Of a DNA stretch of 64,000 nucleotides, positions 27,197-35,997 are shown piece after piece (positions within the stretch are counted from its first letter, which is position 1; the number at the start of each line of letters is the position of its first letter). The notes under the pieces were generated by a model. The model was not told the origin of the DNA and made no database searches. It saw only the letters and a program-made list of their open reading frames with translations. Made by a program: the position numbers and the translations under genes. This DNA is from Flavobacterium silvaticum. GTDB lineage: Bacteria > Bacteroidota > Bacteroidia > Flavobacteriales > Flavobacteriaceae. The stretch spans positions 62,001 through 126,000 of the forward strand of contig NZ_JAAMPU010000097.1 of the NCBI RefSeq assembly GCF_012911565.1, given 5' to 3'.

Positions 27197-27257
27197 AAAC
27201 CGTCAAAAAATTCTTTCAAAAAGAACGAATTTTCTTGGCGGTTTGTTTTTCTTTTTT
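27197..27257 (+). terminator. Long imperfect hairpin after tpiA
   Basis: AAAACCGTCAAAAAATTC pairs imperfectly with GAATTTTCTTGGCGGTTT and is followed by GTTTTTCTTTTTT, a good terminator tail. Confidence 0.7.
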
Positions 27258-27300
27258 ACTTTTGGGGTGCCGGTTGTCCGGAGAATATATTCCCTACTAA

Positions 27301-27723
27301 ATGAAACAGTTAGCATTAGCGGCTTTTTTACTTGTGAGCGCCATCGGATTTGCCCAAATCGATTCGCAGGTACGCTACAATTCCAACCATCGGCAGTTCT
27401 ATCAGTGGAATGCCGAAAAACAAGACTATGAATTAAGGGATGATGAATATGAAACGTCCCTGATCGATGTCCGCGAAATCAATTCAAACCGCAATGGCTA
27501 TGTGGTGATAAGCCTCACAGACGACGGAAAAACGCGTATGTATCACGGTTCCATAACCGGTTTTAAAAAAGACGGTGATCAGGACGTATGGGCCTTGCGT
27601 TCCAAAATCCTCAAAAGCAAACTGGTGTATGATCCGGTAAAAAAGACCATCATTTATTCTTTCGAAGCTTCGGATGACCGATACATGAAAATCTTTGTTT
27701 TCGACCTTGTTTCAGACCTTTAG
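27301..27723 (+). CDS. Hypothetical secreted protein
   Basis: Protein of 140 residues with a signal peptide (MKQLALAAFLLVSAIGFAQ) and a beta-rich mature part with an N-terminal RYNSNHRQFYQWNAEKQDYE stretch. I recognise no named domain. The pattern suggests a small periplasmic or surface protein. Its stop overlaps the 3' end of the convergent porin by 4 bp. Confidence 0.75.
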   Translation: MKQLALAAFLLVSAIGFAQIDSQVRYNSNHRQFYQWNAEKQDYELRDDEYETSLIDVREINSNRNGYVVISLTDDGKTRMYHGSITGFKKDGDQDVWALRSKILKSKLVYDPVKKTIIYSFEASDDRYMKIFVFDLVSDL

Positions 27724-28943
27724 ATTCCCATTTCAACCTGGAATCTCAAATACCAGTTGTTCTTTTCGGAACCGTCAAAATACTGCAACTTATCGAATGT
27801 CAGTTCACCCTGAAGTTTAAAAGTATGCTCCCAGATGTATTTGGTAAGCCCGAGTGAAAACTGCTGTGCATCCGGGGCAATCATGCTGATTTCGTCATTT
27901 GCCTTTTGGATCGAGTATCTACCGATGATTTCATAGTTGGACTTGAATAGGTAACTTCCCTGAAAATCGTATCCGTGGCCTGTGAATGCATATCGCATTT
28001 GGGTAGGATCTTCCGGATTATAGGTAATTGGATTCGTTGTTGTCGATCTGGACATATAAGCTGCCATCGCCGCCCAGCCCTGATATTTGAGCATGGTATC
28101 AAAGAAAACAGATTTCATTGTCAAAGGATGATACAGCTCCTCGCCTAGTTGTCCGCCAGTCCTTCGTGCGTGATTGTTCTGCTGGAATACACCGGAAAAC
28201 ATAAGCTTTGGCGTTTTCTCCCGCATCAGATCGCCTTCAAAATAAGTTCCGTCTTTGGTAAACGCACCGAAGGGGAAAATTTCAGCTTTTCCGGTAAGTG
28301 CCAAACCGTCATCGGCATTTCCGGTTACATTGCGTCCTTCTCCCGTAGAAATCGCCGTCTTGAAGTTATACGAAAATTTGTTCTTGAATTCGTTTAGCTG
28401 ATGTATCTGGATGCCAAAATCACGGTCAATGGTGAATCGGGCATTATTGATGGTACGATCCGTCAACTGCAAACCACCTGAAGAATTCACACGCTGGCGG
28501 TTTCCGGGAAGTTTCGTCTGCCCAAAACTGATATTCCAGCTTGCATTCGGCCGATAATAAATCACGGCATCACGGATTATATTCAGGTTTTCACCTTCCT
28601 TGATTTCACCCGTATCGCCGGGCGCAAATGATAATTGGATCGCATACAGGAATTTCGGATTTCCGACAAATCCGTCAAACCGCAACCGCAACCGACGGAT
28701 TTCTCCCGCATAAGCTGGCGGCTGGCCTTCATTGTCAATGTAAGTGATGCGGTTTTGGATCCGGAACCTGATATTGAACTGGAACAAACTGTCCGGGGAA
28801 GTAATCCCGACACCTTTTCCAAAGTTGTAATACGGCAGTGTGGTGAGCTTAAGATCGTTGTCGTTGTTAGTCCTTCCAACAATTACCTGAGCTTTTGCGG
28901 CAGCAGTAAATAACAGGATTGCAGCTAGTAGTTTTTTAAACAT
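27720..28943 (-). CDS. Porin, phosphate-selective OprO/OprP type
   Basis: Protein of 407 residues with a signal peptide (LLAAILLFTAAAKAQ) and the beta-strand pattern of the OprO/OprP porin family: RIQNRITYIDNEGQ, RRLRLRFDGFVGNPKFLY and a final NNWYLRFQVEMGI strand ending in an aliphatic residue. It forms an outer-membrane channel; anion specificity is only family inference. The ATG at 28943 is preferred to a TTG 6 bp upstream. No phosphate-transport genes are beside it. Confidence 0.85.
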   Translation of the reverse strand: MFKKLLAAILLFTAAAKAQVIVGRTNNDNDLKLTTLPYYNFGKGVGITSPDSLFQFNIRFRIQNRITYIDNEGQPPAYAGEIRRLRLRFDGFVGNPKFLYAIQLSFAPGDTGEIKEGENLNIIRDAVIYYRPNASWNISFGQTKLPGNRQRVNSSGGLQLTDRTINNARFTIDRDFGIQIHQLNEFKNKFSYNFKTAISTGEGRNVTGNADDGLALTGKAEIFPFGAFTKDGTYFEGDLMREKTPKLMFSGVFQQNNHARRTGGQLGEELYHPLTMKSVFFDTMLKYQGWAAMAAYMSRSTTTNPITYNPEDPTQMRYAFTGHGYDFQGSYLFKSNYEIIGRYSIQKANDEISMIAPDAQQFSLGLTKYIWEHTFKLQGELTFDKLQYFDGSEKNNWYLRFQVEMGI

Positions 28944-29004
28944 TAACAAATGGTTTAGAAAGTGTAAAACTATTGTAATTTTTTAATACACGTCCATATA
29001 AATG

Positions 29005-29012
29005 TACCTTTG
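29005..29012 (+). promoter_or_regulatory. Candidate -7 box (TACCTTTG) for prmA
   Basis: TAnnTTTG match 16 bp before the ATG at 29029; it rules against the upstream in-frame ATG at 29002. Confidence 0.6.
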
Positions 29013-29028
29013 CGCAAAATTTCCAGAC

Positions 29029-29862
29029 ATGTCCGTTACTTATTTAGGTTATCATTTTACAGTACATCCAAAAGATCCGGGAGCTGAGATTCTTGTGGCG
29101 GAACTCGGTGAGAAACCATTTGAAAGCTTTGTGGATACAGAAACCGGTGTCATCGCTTACATCAAGCAACAGGATTGGTCAGAAGATGTGTTGTCAGACA
29201 TACAAATACTTGAATCCGCTGAATTCGAGATTTCCCACACCATAGAAGAAATCGAACAGGTTAACTGGAACGAAGAATGGGAAAAACATTTCGAGCCAAT
29301 CGATGTCGACGGATTGTGCCATGTCCGCGCACCTTTCCATGAACCTTCGGGAGCAAATTATGAGATTGTCATCGAACCTAAAATGAGTTTCGGCACAGGT
29401 CATCATGAAACGACTCATATGATGATCCAGCATCTGCTCGAGACCGATGTCACAGGCCTCAAAACCATCGATATGGGTTGCGGCACTGCCATCCTTGCGA
29501 TTTTGGCCGAAATGAAAGGTGCAAAACCTATCGATGCCATTGACATCGATAACTGGTGTTATTTGAATTCGATCGAGAATGCCGAGCGTAACAAATGCAA
29601 ACATATCTCGGTTTACGAAGGCGATGCCACATTGCTATCTGACAAACAATATGACCTTTTTATTGCCAATATCAACCGTAATATTTTGCTGGCCGATATG
29701 CAAGTCTATCGCAACTGCATGAAACCCGGCGGTATGCTGCTATTAAGTGGTTTTTATACAGAAGATGTCGAAGCGATTGACGAATGCTGCACCAAATTAG
29801 GTTATCGGTTGATAAAAAAGCACGTCCGTAATAATTGGACCGCTTTAAAATATGTACTTTAG
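29029..29862 (+). CDS. prmA: Ribosomal protein L11 methyltransferase
   Basis: Protein of 277 residues that trimethylates ribosomal protein L11. It has an N-terminal substrate-recognition domain, the NWNEEWEKHFEPI segment near residue 80, FGTGHHETTHM and the SAM motif IDMGCGTAILAILAEMKG near 145. The catalytic-region NINRNIL is also present. The start at 29029 is set by a -7 box just upstream. clpS follows within about 30 bp, a pairing I recall from other flavobacteria. Confidence 0.95.
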   Translation: MSVTYLGYHFTVHPKDPGAEILVAELGEKPFESFVDTETGVIAYIKQQDWSEDVLSDIQILESAEFEISHTIEEIEQVNWNEEWEKHFEPIDVDGLCHVRAPFHEPSGANYEIVIEPKMSFGTGHHETTHMMIQHLLETDVTGLKTIDMGCGTAILAILAEMKGAKPIDAIDIDNWCYLNSIENAERNKCKHISVYEGDATLLSDKQYDLFIANINRNILLADMQVYRNCMKPGGMLLLSGFYTEDVEAIDECCTKLGYRLIKKHVRNNWTALKYVL

Positions 29863-29895
29863 AAACTCGTTATAAAAGGCGAAAAGAAAATGGAG

Positions 29896-30171
29896 ATGAG
29901 CACTTTAGAACAAGTCAAAGAACAACTGGCGGAACATGAAGTCCTGGCCGGGCAGAATGAAATCATCATCTACAACGACGATGTCAATACGTTTGACCAT
30001 GTCATCGAAACCCTTATACGGGTCTGCAGCCATACCGCGGAACAAGCTGAGCAATGTTCGCTGATCATACACTACAAAGGTAAGTGTACCGTCAAAACCG
30101 GCGAACTTCCCGAACTCAAGCTCCAATGCACGGCATTACTCGAAGCCGGCCTCAGTGCCGAAATCGTTTGA
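29896..30171 (+). CDS. clpS: ATP-dependent Clp protease adaptor ClpS
   Basis: Protein of 91 residues that delivers N-degron substrates to the ClpA/ClpC unfoldase. The binding-pocket signature IIIYNDDVNTFDHVIETL is clear, followed by the helix with AEQCSLIIHYKGKC. Start chosen at MSTLEQ (29896), as many flavobacterial ClpS proteins begin MST; an ATG 6 bp upstream is equally possible. Probably co-transcribed with prmA and ended by the hairpin at 30176. Confidence 0.94.
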   Translation: MSTLEQVKEQLAEHEVLAGQNEIIIYNDDVNTFDHVIETLIRVCSHTAEQAEQCSLIIHYKGKCTVKTGELPELKLQCTALLEAGLSAEIV

Positions 30172-30175
30172 ACCT

Positions 30176-30201
30176 AACCTGGATTTTCCAGGTTTTTTTT
30201 A
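30176..30201 (+). terminator. Terminator after clpS
   Basis: AACCTGG pairs with CCAGGTT across a short loop and is followed by eight T residues. Confidence 0.85.
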
Positions 30202-30260
30202 TGGATATCGTTTTTCATTTACTATTTTAGTGGCAAATCAAAAAAAATTAACCTCTGAAA

Positions 30261-31343
30261 ATGAAAAAGACATCTGTTCAAATGCTTTTATTCCTTACAA
30301 TCATAGCCAGTTTACTTTCGTGTTCTTCGTCCGATGGCGGAGGCACAGATGATGGCGGAGGGCCAGTAACTGCCTATCCAACTAACCTTGTCGCTACAGG
30401 AACGCCTGTTGGAGTGACAACCGAAACCCCGAATGGTGACGGGACAGGAGTAGTCAACTTTACCGCAACAGCCAACAACATTACCGGCGGCTATCTGTTT
30501 ACCATGCCGGGCGGCGAAGAAATACAATCGACAAATGGAACGTTGCAATATCAGTTTCGCGAGCCGGGAGTCAATTCGTATACGGTTTTGGTCAAGGCTT
30601 ACGGGATCAATAATTCAACCGTGACCGGATCTGTTGTCATCAACGTCAATTACGAGACACATTTGCTTTGGTCTGATGAATTCAACACTGGAACAGAACC
30701 TTCAGCTTCAAACTGGAATCGCGAAACCGGTGCCGGCGGCTGGGGTAACAATGAAGTGCAATATTACACTACGAGCGCAACCAACTCTTATATAGAAGAC
30801 GGTATGCTTCACATCAAACTGAAAAAAGAAAATTTCAGCGGGTCACAATACACTTCTGCCCGACTCAATTCAGCAGGAAAATTCGAGTTTACTTACGGAC
30901 GTGTTGAAGTACGCGCCAAATTACCAACTGGTGGCGGAACATGGCCTGCCATCTGGATGCTCGGAGCCAACTACGGATCGGCAGGATGGCCTGGTTGCGG
31001 CGAATATGACATCATGGAACAAGTGGGCAACGATCCGGGGAAAGTTTTGGGAACGCTGCATCATCCGGGACATTTTGGTGCCAATGGCTCAAGCGGAAAT
31101 ACCATGGTTCCGGATTGTTCGTCTGAATTCCATGTGTATGCTACCGATTGGTCACCGACAAGCCTGAAGTTCTATGTAGACGACAACCTGTTCTTTACTT
31201 TCCCGAACAACCCGGGCATTCCGTTCGGGCATGATTTCTTCCTGATCCTTAACGTGGCTATGGGCGGAAACTTTGGAGGAACAGTTGACCCTAATTTCGT
31301 CGAATCGGCTATGGATATCGATTACGTTCGCGTTTATCAGTAA
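30261..31343 (+). CDS. GH16 beta-glucanase lipoprotein
   Basis: Protein of 360 residues. It has a lipoprotein signal (Cys21 in LLSCSSSDGG), a Gly/Asp linker, a PKD-like domain (about 40-130, FTATANNITGGYLFTMPGG) and a GH16 catalytic domain (about 135-360). The GH16 active site is GEYDIMEQ, with Glu248 nucleophile, Asp250 and Glu253 acid/base. WPAIWML and HVYATDW segments point to a laminarinase-like beta-1,3-glucanase. It is probably surface-exposed and stands alone, outside the SusCD locus downstream. Confidence 0.92.
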   Translation: MKKTSVQMLLFLTIIASLLSCSSSDGGGTDDGGGPVTAYPTNLVATGTPVGVTTETPNGDGTGVVNFTATANNITGGYLFTMPGGEEIQSTNGTLQYQFREPGVNSYTVLVKAYGINNSTVTGSVVINVNYETHLLWSDEFNTGTEPSASNWNRETGAGGWGNNEVQYYTTSATNSYIEDGMLHIKLKKENFSGSQYTSARLNSAGKFEFTYGRVEVRAKLPTGGGTWPAIWMLGANYGSAGWPGCGEYDIMEQVGNDPGKVLGTLHHPGHFGANGSSGNTMVPDCSSEFHVYATDWSPTSLKFYVDDNLFFTFPNNPGIPFGHDFFLILNVAMGGNFGGTVDPNFVESAMDIDYVRVYQ

Positions 31344-31346
31344 ATC

Positions 31347-31766
31347 TCAGTGAGGCAGGAATCGTTGGATGACACCGTACAGGAATGTACCTATCAGCGC
31401 TCCGGCCAACACAAATAACAAGGACCAGTAACCGGCGCCTATCAAAATAAAGATAGGCCCGGGACAGGCTCCGGCAAGTGCCCAGCCCAATCCAAAAATA
31501 GTCCCGCCAATCCAGTAACGGGCATTTCCTTTTTCCTTATCTGGAACCACAATCGGGTTTCCTTTTATATCTTTTACTTTTTTTCTTTTAATCAATTGGA
31601 TTCCAATCAATCCGGTGGCAATCGCTACGGAAATGATTCCGTACATATGGAACGACTGGAACTGGAACATTTCAAAAATCCTATACCACGAAACGGCTTC
31701 GGACTTGGTCAGGATGATTCCGAAAACAAAACCTGCGGCTATATATTTAAATGCTTTAAGTATCAT
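31347..31766 (-). CDS. YeeE/YedE-type membrane protein, short half (DUF6691-like)
   Basis: Membrane protein of 139 residues with about four hydrophobic helices and the family cysteine motif GACPGPIFILIGAG. Together with the adjacent upstream gene it makes a two-part YeeE/YedE system. Single-chain YeeE (TsuA) proteins import thiosulphate through conserved cysteines, so sulphur-compound transport is the family inference. It starts 6 bp after the partner's stop. Confidence 0.88.
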   Translation of the reverse strand: MILKAFKYIAAGFVFGIILTKSEAVSWYRIFEMFQFQSFHMYGIISVAIATGLIGIQLIKRKKVKDIKGNPIVVPDKEKGNARYWIGGTIFGLGWALAGACPGPIFILIGAGYWSLLFVLAGALIGTFLYGVIQRFLPH

Positions 31767-31772
31767 CTGGAA

Positions 31773-32336
31773 TTATTTATTGAAAATTAACGGAAGTATC
31801 AAATGCGTCATGATCAATCCTCCGACAAAGAAACCGATCACGGCTTTGAGCGACGGCAGTTGCAGGTTGCTCAATCCGGTAATCGCATGGCCTGAAGTGC
31901 ATCCTCCTGCATAACGGCTACCGAATCCTATCAAAACGCCTCCGATGACAAGAATGAAAACGGTTTTGGGTGATTGCAAGGCATCGGCAGAAAAGAGTGC
32001 GTCCGGTAGCAATTTACCGTTTGGCGCATCGATTCCGTATTGTCCGAGTAATTCTATTGTCTTTGGATTGATATCTACATTCGTAGGATCTGACATAAAA
32101 TGCACGGCCACGAATCCGCCTAGCATGGTTCCTAAAACGACCGCAAGATTCCAGCGTTGGGCCCTCCAGTCGAAATTGAAGAACGGGACGAATTTTCCGG
32201 CACCGGCAATCGAACACAAAGACCGTAAGTTGGAAGACATCCCAAAGGTTTTCCCGAACCAGATCAGAATGAGTAGAATCATCCCAATCCCAAAGCCGGA
32301 AATGTACCACGGCCAGGTTTGATAAAGTACATGCAT
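31773..32336 (-). CDS. YeeE/YedE-type membrane protein, long half
   Basis: Membrane protein of 187 residues with four to five helices and the conserved GGCTSGHAITGLSNLQLPS motif near residue 150 that carries the transport cysteine. It pairs with the following short YeeE gene in one operon. Start chosen at MHVLYQTWPWYISG (32336), since the longer version reads through a spacer that contains a CAAAAGTA (minus-strand TACTTTTG) promoter-like box. Predicted role: uptake of thiosulphate or a similar sulphur compound. Confidence 0.88.
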   Translation of the reverse strand: MHVLYQTWPWYISGFGIGMILLILIWFGKTFGMSSNLRSLCSIAGAGKFVPFFNFDWRAQRWNLAVVLGTMLGGFVAVHFMSDPTNVDINPKTIELLGQYGIDAPNGKLLPDALFSADALQSPKTVFILVIGGVLIGFGSRYAGGCTSGHAITGLSNLQLPSLKAVIGFFVGGLIMTHLILPLIFNK

Positions 32337-32397
32337 AAGTATAGCGTTTGTGCAAAAGTAACAATTCGGAACCAATCCCCGAGGTTTGCAAAATCGC

Positions 32398-32405
32398 TAT
32401 CTTTG
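32398..32405 (+). promoter_or_regulatory. Candidate -7 box (TATCTTTG) for the DUF4199 operon
   Basis: TAnnTTTG match 19 bp before the ATG at 32425; it lies inside the longer possible ORF. Confidence 0.55.
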
Positions 32406-32424
32406 GGCTCAAATTCTACAGCTG

Positions 32425-32919
32425 ATGGGCAAATTTTCCATAGAGATAAAATATGCGGCCTTATTCACGATTGCCATGCTGGCGTGGACAATCGGCGAAA
32501 AAGAAGCCGGTTTTCACGACAAAAATATCTCGAGTTATTTATCGGTCAGTCTGTTATCCGGAATAGTCGGTCTTGTAGTCTATTTTTTTGCATTGTTTGA
32601 AAAAAAGCGCAAGTATTTTCAAGGAACCATGACATGGGCACAAGGATTCGTGAGCGGAATTTTCCTGTCTTTTTTTATTGCCTTGTTGAGTCCGTTGGCG
32701 CAGTTGATTGTTTTTCAGGCCATATCACCGGAGTTACTCAAAAATCTCGCTCACTATGCCGTATCCCATGGCGGAATGACACAGAAACAGGCCGAGGTAT
32801 ATTTCAGTTTCCGCAGTTATGCCATCCAGGCCGCCTTTACATCTCTTTCTGTCGGCGTACTAACAGCGGCACTTATTGCGTTAGTGCTCAAGACCAAACC
32901 TAAAGCCGATACCAAATGA
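32425..32919 (+). CDS. DUF4199 membrane protein
   Basis: Membrane protein of 164 residues with four hydrophobic helices, matching the Bacteroidetes DUF4199 family (function unknown). Typical features are the first helix YAALFTIAMLAWTIGEKEAG and the later SFRSYAIQAAF segment. The start at 32425 is supported by the -7 box just upstream. It overlaps the next lipoprotein gene by 4 bp, so the three genes from 32425 to 33811 form a coupled operon. Confidence 0.85.
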   Translation: MGKFSIEIKYAALFTIAMLAWTIGEKEAGFHDKNISSYLSVSLLSGIVGLVVYFFALFEKKRKYFQGTMTWAQGFVSGIFLSFFIALLSPLAQLIVFQAISPELLKNLAHYAVSHGGMTQKQAEVYFSFRSYAIQAAFTSLSVGVLTAALIALVLKTKPKADTK

Positions 32920-33398
32920 GACTGATTCCTTTTGTTGCCTCTCTCTGTGTATTGTTGATTTCTTGCGTCAGTACCAAAAATACCATCCGCAACATCGATG
33001 ACAATGCTCCCGAACCCAAGCTTAAAGGAAATGCCTTTGTCCTGAGCGAATTCAGCAAAGACCCAAAGTACGGTTTCGACCCAGATTATCCGGTTAATGT
33101 TTTTTTCAGGGATGTGAAAGATGAGAATATCAACGCAATCCGCTTCCTCAATGGATTGTCAGGCCCGAACGGAGAAAAAATCTTCTTTAAAAAGATAGAT
33201 ACCTGCTGCCCGTTCCCGACCAAACGCAGCGAAATGGGTGCCGGATTCATCGATTTATATGAAATCACATGGGTCGGCCAAAAGAAACCTATTATGCTAT
33301 ATATCAATAGTTACGCTAAAGGTTCGGTTATGGTTCCGATGGGATTCGGAAATAAGCCGCCAGCTGTCGAAAACGACCTGAAAAAAGGTAAAGGTTAA
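32916..33398 (+). CDS. Hypothetical lipoprotein
   Basis: Protein of 160 residues with a lipoprotein signal (LCVLLISCVSTKN, Cys17) and a conserved-looking mature part with FVLSEFSKDPKYGFDPDYPV and TCCPFPTKRSEMGAGFIDLYE. I recall flavobacterial homologues that carry the database name 2-dehydro-3-deoxyphosphooctonate aldolase, but nothing here resembles that enzyme, and the real kdsA is two genes downstream. Function unknown. Overlaps DUF4199 by 4 bp and the next gene by 1 bp. Confidence 0.82.
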   Translation: MRLIPFVASLCVLLISCVSTKNTIRNIDDNAPEPKLKGNAFVLSEFSKDPKYGFDPDYPVNVFFRDVKDENINAIRFLNGLSGPNGEKIFFKKIDTCCPFPTKRSEMGAGFIDLYEITWVGQKKPIMLYINSYAKGSVMVPMGFGNKPPAVENDLKKGKG

Positions 33399-33811
33399 TG
33401 AATCAGACCGTAAAATATCTTTGTATCATATCCGTATCACTTTTACTTTTGGCCGGATGCAAAAATGTCGAGTGTTCCAATACGAATGAAATTTTTGCTT
33501 CGGCATCGCCTGAAAAAGCTATTTATAAAAAAGAGCTTGTTTCAAAAATCAAGGCCATAGATACGTCCGGCCTTTATTTCTTCTTTGATAAATACGTCAT
33601 CCTGAATGGACAGGAAATGATTTATGTCTCCATTAAAGGAAAGGAACTTTGCGCCACCGGAATTGTTTCTATATCTAAATCGGACAAGCTATTTGACGGA
33701 ATCCGGAAAAGCCGCGGCTTGGGTTATCACGGGGCAATGCTCAAAAACCTCAAATTCTCGATTCGCGGAAATGAGCTGGTTTTTGAAAGTTCAGATGGCA
33801 TAATTGATTGA
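33398..33811 (+). CDS. Hypothetical lipoprotein
   Basis: Protein of 137 residues with a lipoprotein signal (SLLLLAGCKNVECSN, Cys21) and an alpha/beta mature part of no family I know. Its start codon shares a base with the stop of the preceding lipoprotein gene (TAATG), so translation is coupled. It is the last gene of the DUF4199 operon; kdsA follows after 150 bp with its own promoter. Confidence 0.75.
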   Translation: MNQTVKYLCIISVSLLLLAGCKNVECSNTNEIFASASPEKAIYKKELVSKIKAIDTSGLYFFFDKYVILNGQEMIYVSIKGKELCATGIVSISKSDKLFDGIRKSRGLGYHGAMLKNLKFSIRGNELVFESSDGIID

Positions 33812-33883
33812 GAATTGTGAATCGGACGTCATATGTAGGTAACTTTTAGGTAAGTACGCATTCACAACTGCCAATTATACATT

Positions 33884-33910
33884 TTGCATTGTCAAATCTG
33901 CGTATCTTTG
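33884..33910 (+). promoter_or_regulatory. Candidate kdsA promoter
   Basis: TTG (33884-33886) and TATCTTTG (33903-33910) are separated by 16 bp. The leader then has a small GGCC-ACAA-GGCC hairpin before the ATG at 33961. Confidence 0.6.
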
Positions 33911-33960
33911 CACCCGAGGCCACAAGGCCGAACTGAACCTAGTTAAAAAATATCTTACCT

Positions 33961-34779
33961 ATGGATCTTCTTTCCATTCCCAATATCAAAAATACTCACA
34001 GTGGTAATTTCTTTCTTTTGGCCGGCCCTTGTGCCATTGAAGGTGAAGAAATGGCGATGAAAATTGCCGAAACACTTGTCCGGATTACGGACGATTTAAA
34101 AATTCCGTACGTTTTCAAAGGTTCGTTCAAAAAGGCGAACCGTTCGCGAATAGACAGTTTCTCTGGAATCGGTGACGAAAAAGCATTGAAAATACTGCAG
34201 AAAGTTTCTGAGACATTCAATGTTCCCACGATTACCGACATCCACACCAACGAAGATGCGGCCATGGCGGCCCAATATGTAGATGTATTGCAGATTCCGG
34301 CGTTCCTTGTCAGACAAACAGATTTAGTGGTTGCGGCTGCAGAAACGGGCAAAACGGTCAACCTCAAAAAAGGCCAGTTCATGAGCCCGGAAAGCATGAA
34401 ACACGCTGTCCAGAAAGTACTCGATTGCCACAATGAGAAAGTGATGGTGACAGACCGCGGAACCATGTTCGGCTATCAGGATATGATTGTCGATTACCGC
34501 GGCATCCCGACGATGAAGCAATTTGCGACAACGGTGCTTGACGTGACGCACTCGCTCCAGCAACCGAACCAATCCGCCGGTGTTACGGGTGGTCGTCCGG
34601 ATATGATTGAAACCATCGCGAAAGCCGGCATTGCTGTTGGTGCCGATGGTATTTTCATTGAAACACATTTTGATCCTGCACACGCCAAGAGTGACGGCGC
34701 GAATATGCTCGACCTCAAATATTTCGATGGTTTGATGAGAAAACTCGTCGCCATCCGCCAAACAATCAATACATTTTAA
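33961..34779 (+). CDS. kdsA: 3-deoxy-8-phosphooctulonate synthase
   Basis: Kdo-8-phosphate synthase of 272 residues, joining arabinose 5-phosphate and phosphoenolpyruvate for lipopolysaccharide core synthesis. Signatures include LLAGPCAIEGEEMA, FKGSFKKANRSRIDSF, the LKKGQFMSPESM strand and the GGRPDMIETIAKAGI region. The cysteine in AGPC raises the question of a metal-dependent form, which cannot be decided by eye. kdsB, the next step but one, is at 14415. Confidence 0.96.
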   Translation: MDLLSIPNIKNTHSGNFFLLAGPCAIEGEEMAMKIAETLVRITDDLKIPYVFKGSFKKANRSRIDSFSGIGDEKALKILQKVSETFNVPTITDIHTNEDAAMAAQYVDVLQIPAFLVRQTDLVVAAAETGKTVNLKKGQFMSPESMKHAVQKVLDCHNEKVMVTDRGTMFGYQDMIVDYRGIPTMKQFATTVLDVTHSLQQPNQSAGVTGGRPDMIETIAKAGIAVGADGIFIETHFDPAHAKSDGANMLDLKYFDGLMRKLVAIRQTINTF

Positions 34780-34792
34780 ATCCAGAGGAATC

Positions 34793-35626
34793 TTGAAAAA
34801 ATTCTTTACCCTGGCGTGCCTTCTCGGCAGCCTTTTGGCGGTTTCACAGGAAACGGCCGAACCAGTCTCGTTTGTAAAACTCCACAAAAAAGGCAGCTTT
34901 TTTATTTTCTATGGCGGAAATAAAGACAAGTTCAGCAAATCGGATATCCGGTTTTGGGGAAACGGATATGACTTTACGTTGGACAACGTCGATGCACACG
35001 ATAAGTACAAAGGTTTTTCGATAGATTATCTCAATCCGTCCCGTATCACGATTCCACAGACCAATTACCGCATCGGGTATTACCTGACGGATAAATATGT
35101 CATTTCAATCGGACTCGACCACATGAAATATGTGATGACCCAATTCCAGACGGCGGATATGACAGGCTACATCACGGGGCATGCCCCTTTTAACGGAACC
35201 TACAATCACAGCCCGGAGCAAATGACTATGGAGTTCCTGCAGTTCGAGCATACGGATGGTTTGAACTATATCAATCTTGAAGGCGAACGCCATGATCCTA
35301 TTTCTGAATACTTAGGCCTTTCGGCTGAATATATTCAGGTGAACACCATAGTTGGTGCCGGTGGGGGCATATTATTACCTAAAACCAACACAACCCTTAT
35401 GGGTCAGGAAAGACATGATAAGTTCCACCTATCGGGTTATGGAATGGCGGCGAAAGTCGGTTTGAATCTCACCTTCTTCAAACACTTTTTTGTACAGAGC
35501 GAGCTCAAAGGCGGATATATCAATATGCCCGATGTACGCACAACCTTCGATTCGAGCGACCACGCTTCACATCATTTCACGTTCAGGCAGACCAATCTTG
35601 TTTTTGGAGGTGTTTTCAAAGTTTAA
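34793..35626 (+). CDS. Hypothetical outer-membrane protein
   Basis: Protein of 277 residues read from a TTG start, which gives a proper signal peptide MKKFFTLACLLGSLLAVSQ; no ATG lies near. The mature part has alternating aromatic strands (YRIGYYLTDKYVISIGLDHM, HFFVQSELKGGYINM) and ends TNLVFGGVFKV, consistent with a beta-barrel. No family recognised. It starts 13 bp after kdsA and is probably co-transcribed, so a link to the lipopolysaccharide-bearing outer membrane is possible. Confidence 0.78.
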   Translation: MKKFFTLACLLGSLLAVSQETAEPVSFVKLHKKGSFFIFYGGNKDKFSKSDIRFWGNGYDFTLDNVDAHDKYKGFSIDYLNPSRITIPQTNYRIGYYLTDKYVISIGLDHMKYVMTQFQTADMTGYITGHAPFNGTYNHSPEQMTMEFLQFEHTDGLNYINLEGERHDPISEYLGLSAEYIQVNTIVGAGGGILLPKTNTTLMGQERHDKFHLSGYGMAAKVGLNLTFFKHFFVQSELKGGYINMPDVRTTFDSSDHASHHFTFRQTNLVFGGVFKV

Positions 35627-35709
35627 TAACTCACACAAGAATTCGTTAATTCCGCGGCACATTTCATAAGATGTTTCTTAATTTTATGATACACTTAAAT
35701 CAAAGTATC

Positions 35710-35997
35710 ATGAAAAAAGTATTGATGAGCCTGCTGGCACTGATTGCATTGTCTTTTTCTTCAATAGCACAGGAAAAAACGACAACGACTACAAAAGACA
35801 AAAAAGAAACAAAGACTGAAAAATCGGCTACTGTCGATAAAAAGACTACCAAATCTGAAAAAGACAAAAAAACGGTCACCACAGATGCAAACGGTACAGT
35901 CCTCAAAAAAGATGGCACTGCAGATAAACGCTACAAACAAAAAGTCCATGTAAAAAAAGACGGTACACCTGACCGTCGCTACAAGGAAAATAAATAA
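35710..35997 (+). CDS. Small secreted Lys/Thr-rich protein with KKDGTPDxRYK repeats
   Basis: Protein of 95 residues with a signal peptide (SLLALIALSFSSIAQ) and a very Lys/Thr-rich low-complexity middle. It ends with two copies of a short unit, LKKDGTADKRYKQK and VKKDGTPDRRYKENK, a motif I have seen in other Bacteroidetes secreted proteins. Function unknown; the charge suggests binding to polyanions. Start placed at MKKVLMSLL (35710). Confidence 0.78.
   Translation: MKKVLMSLLALIALSFSSIAQEKTTTTTKDKKETKTEKSATVDKKTTKSEKDKKTVTTDANGTVLKKDGTADKRYKQKVHVKKDGTPDRRYKENK

Noticed and set aside
34324..34887. 187-codon ORF antisense to kdsA
   Set aside because: Overlaps kdsA fully and has no recognisable protein features.
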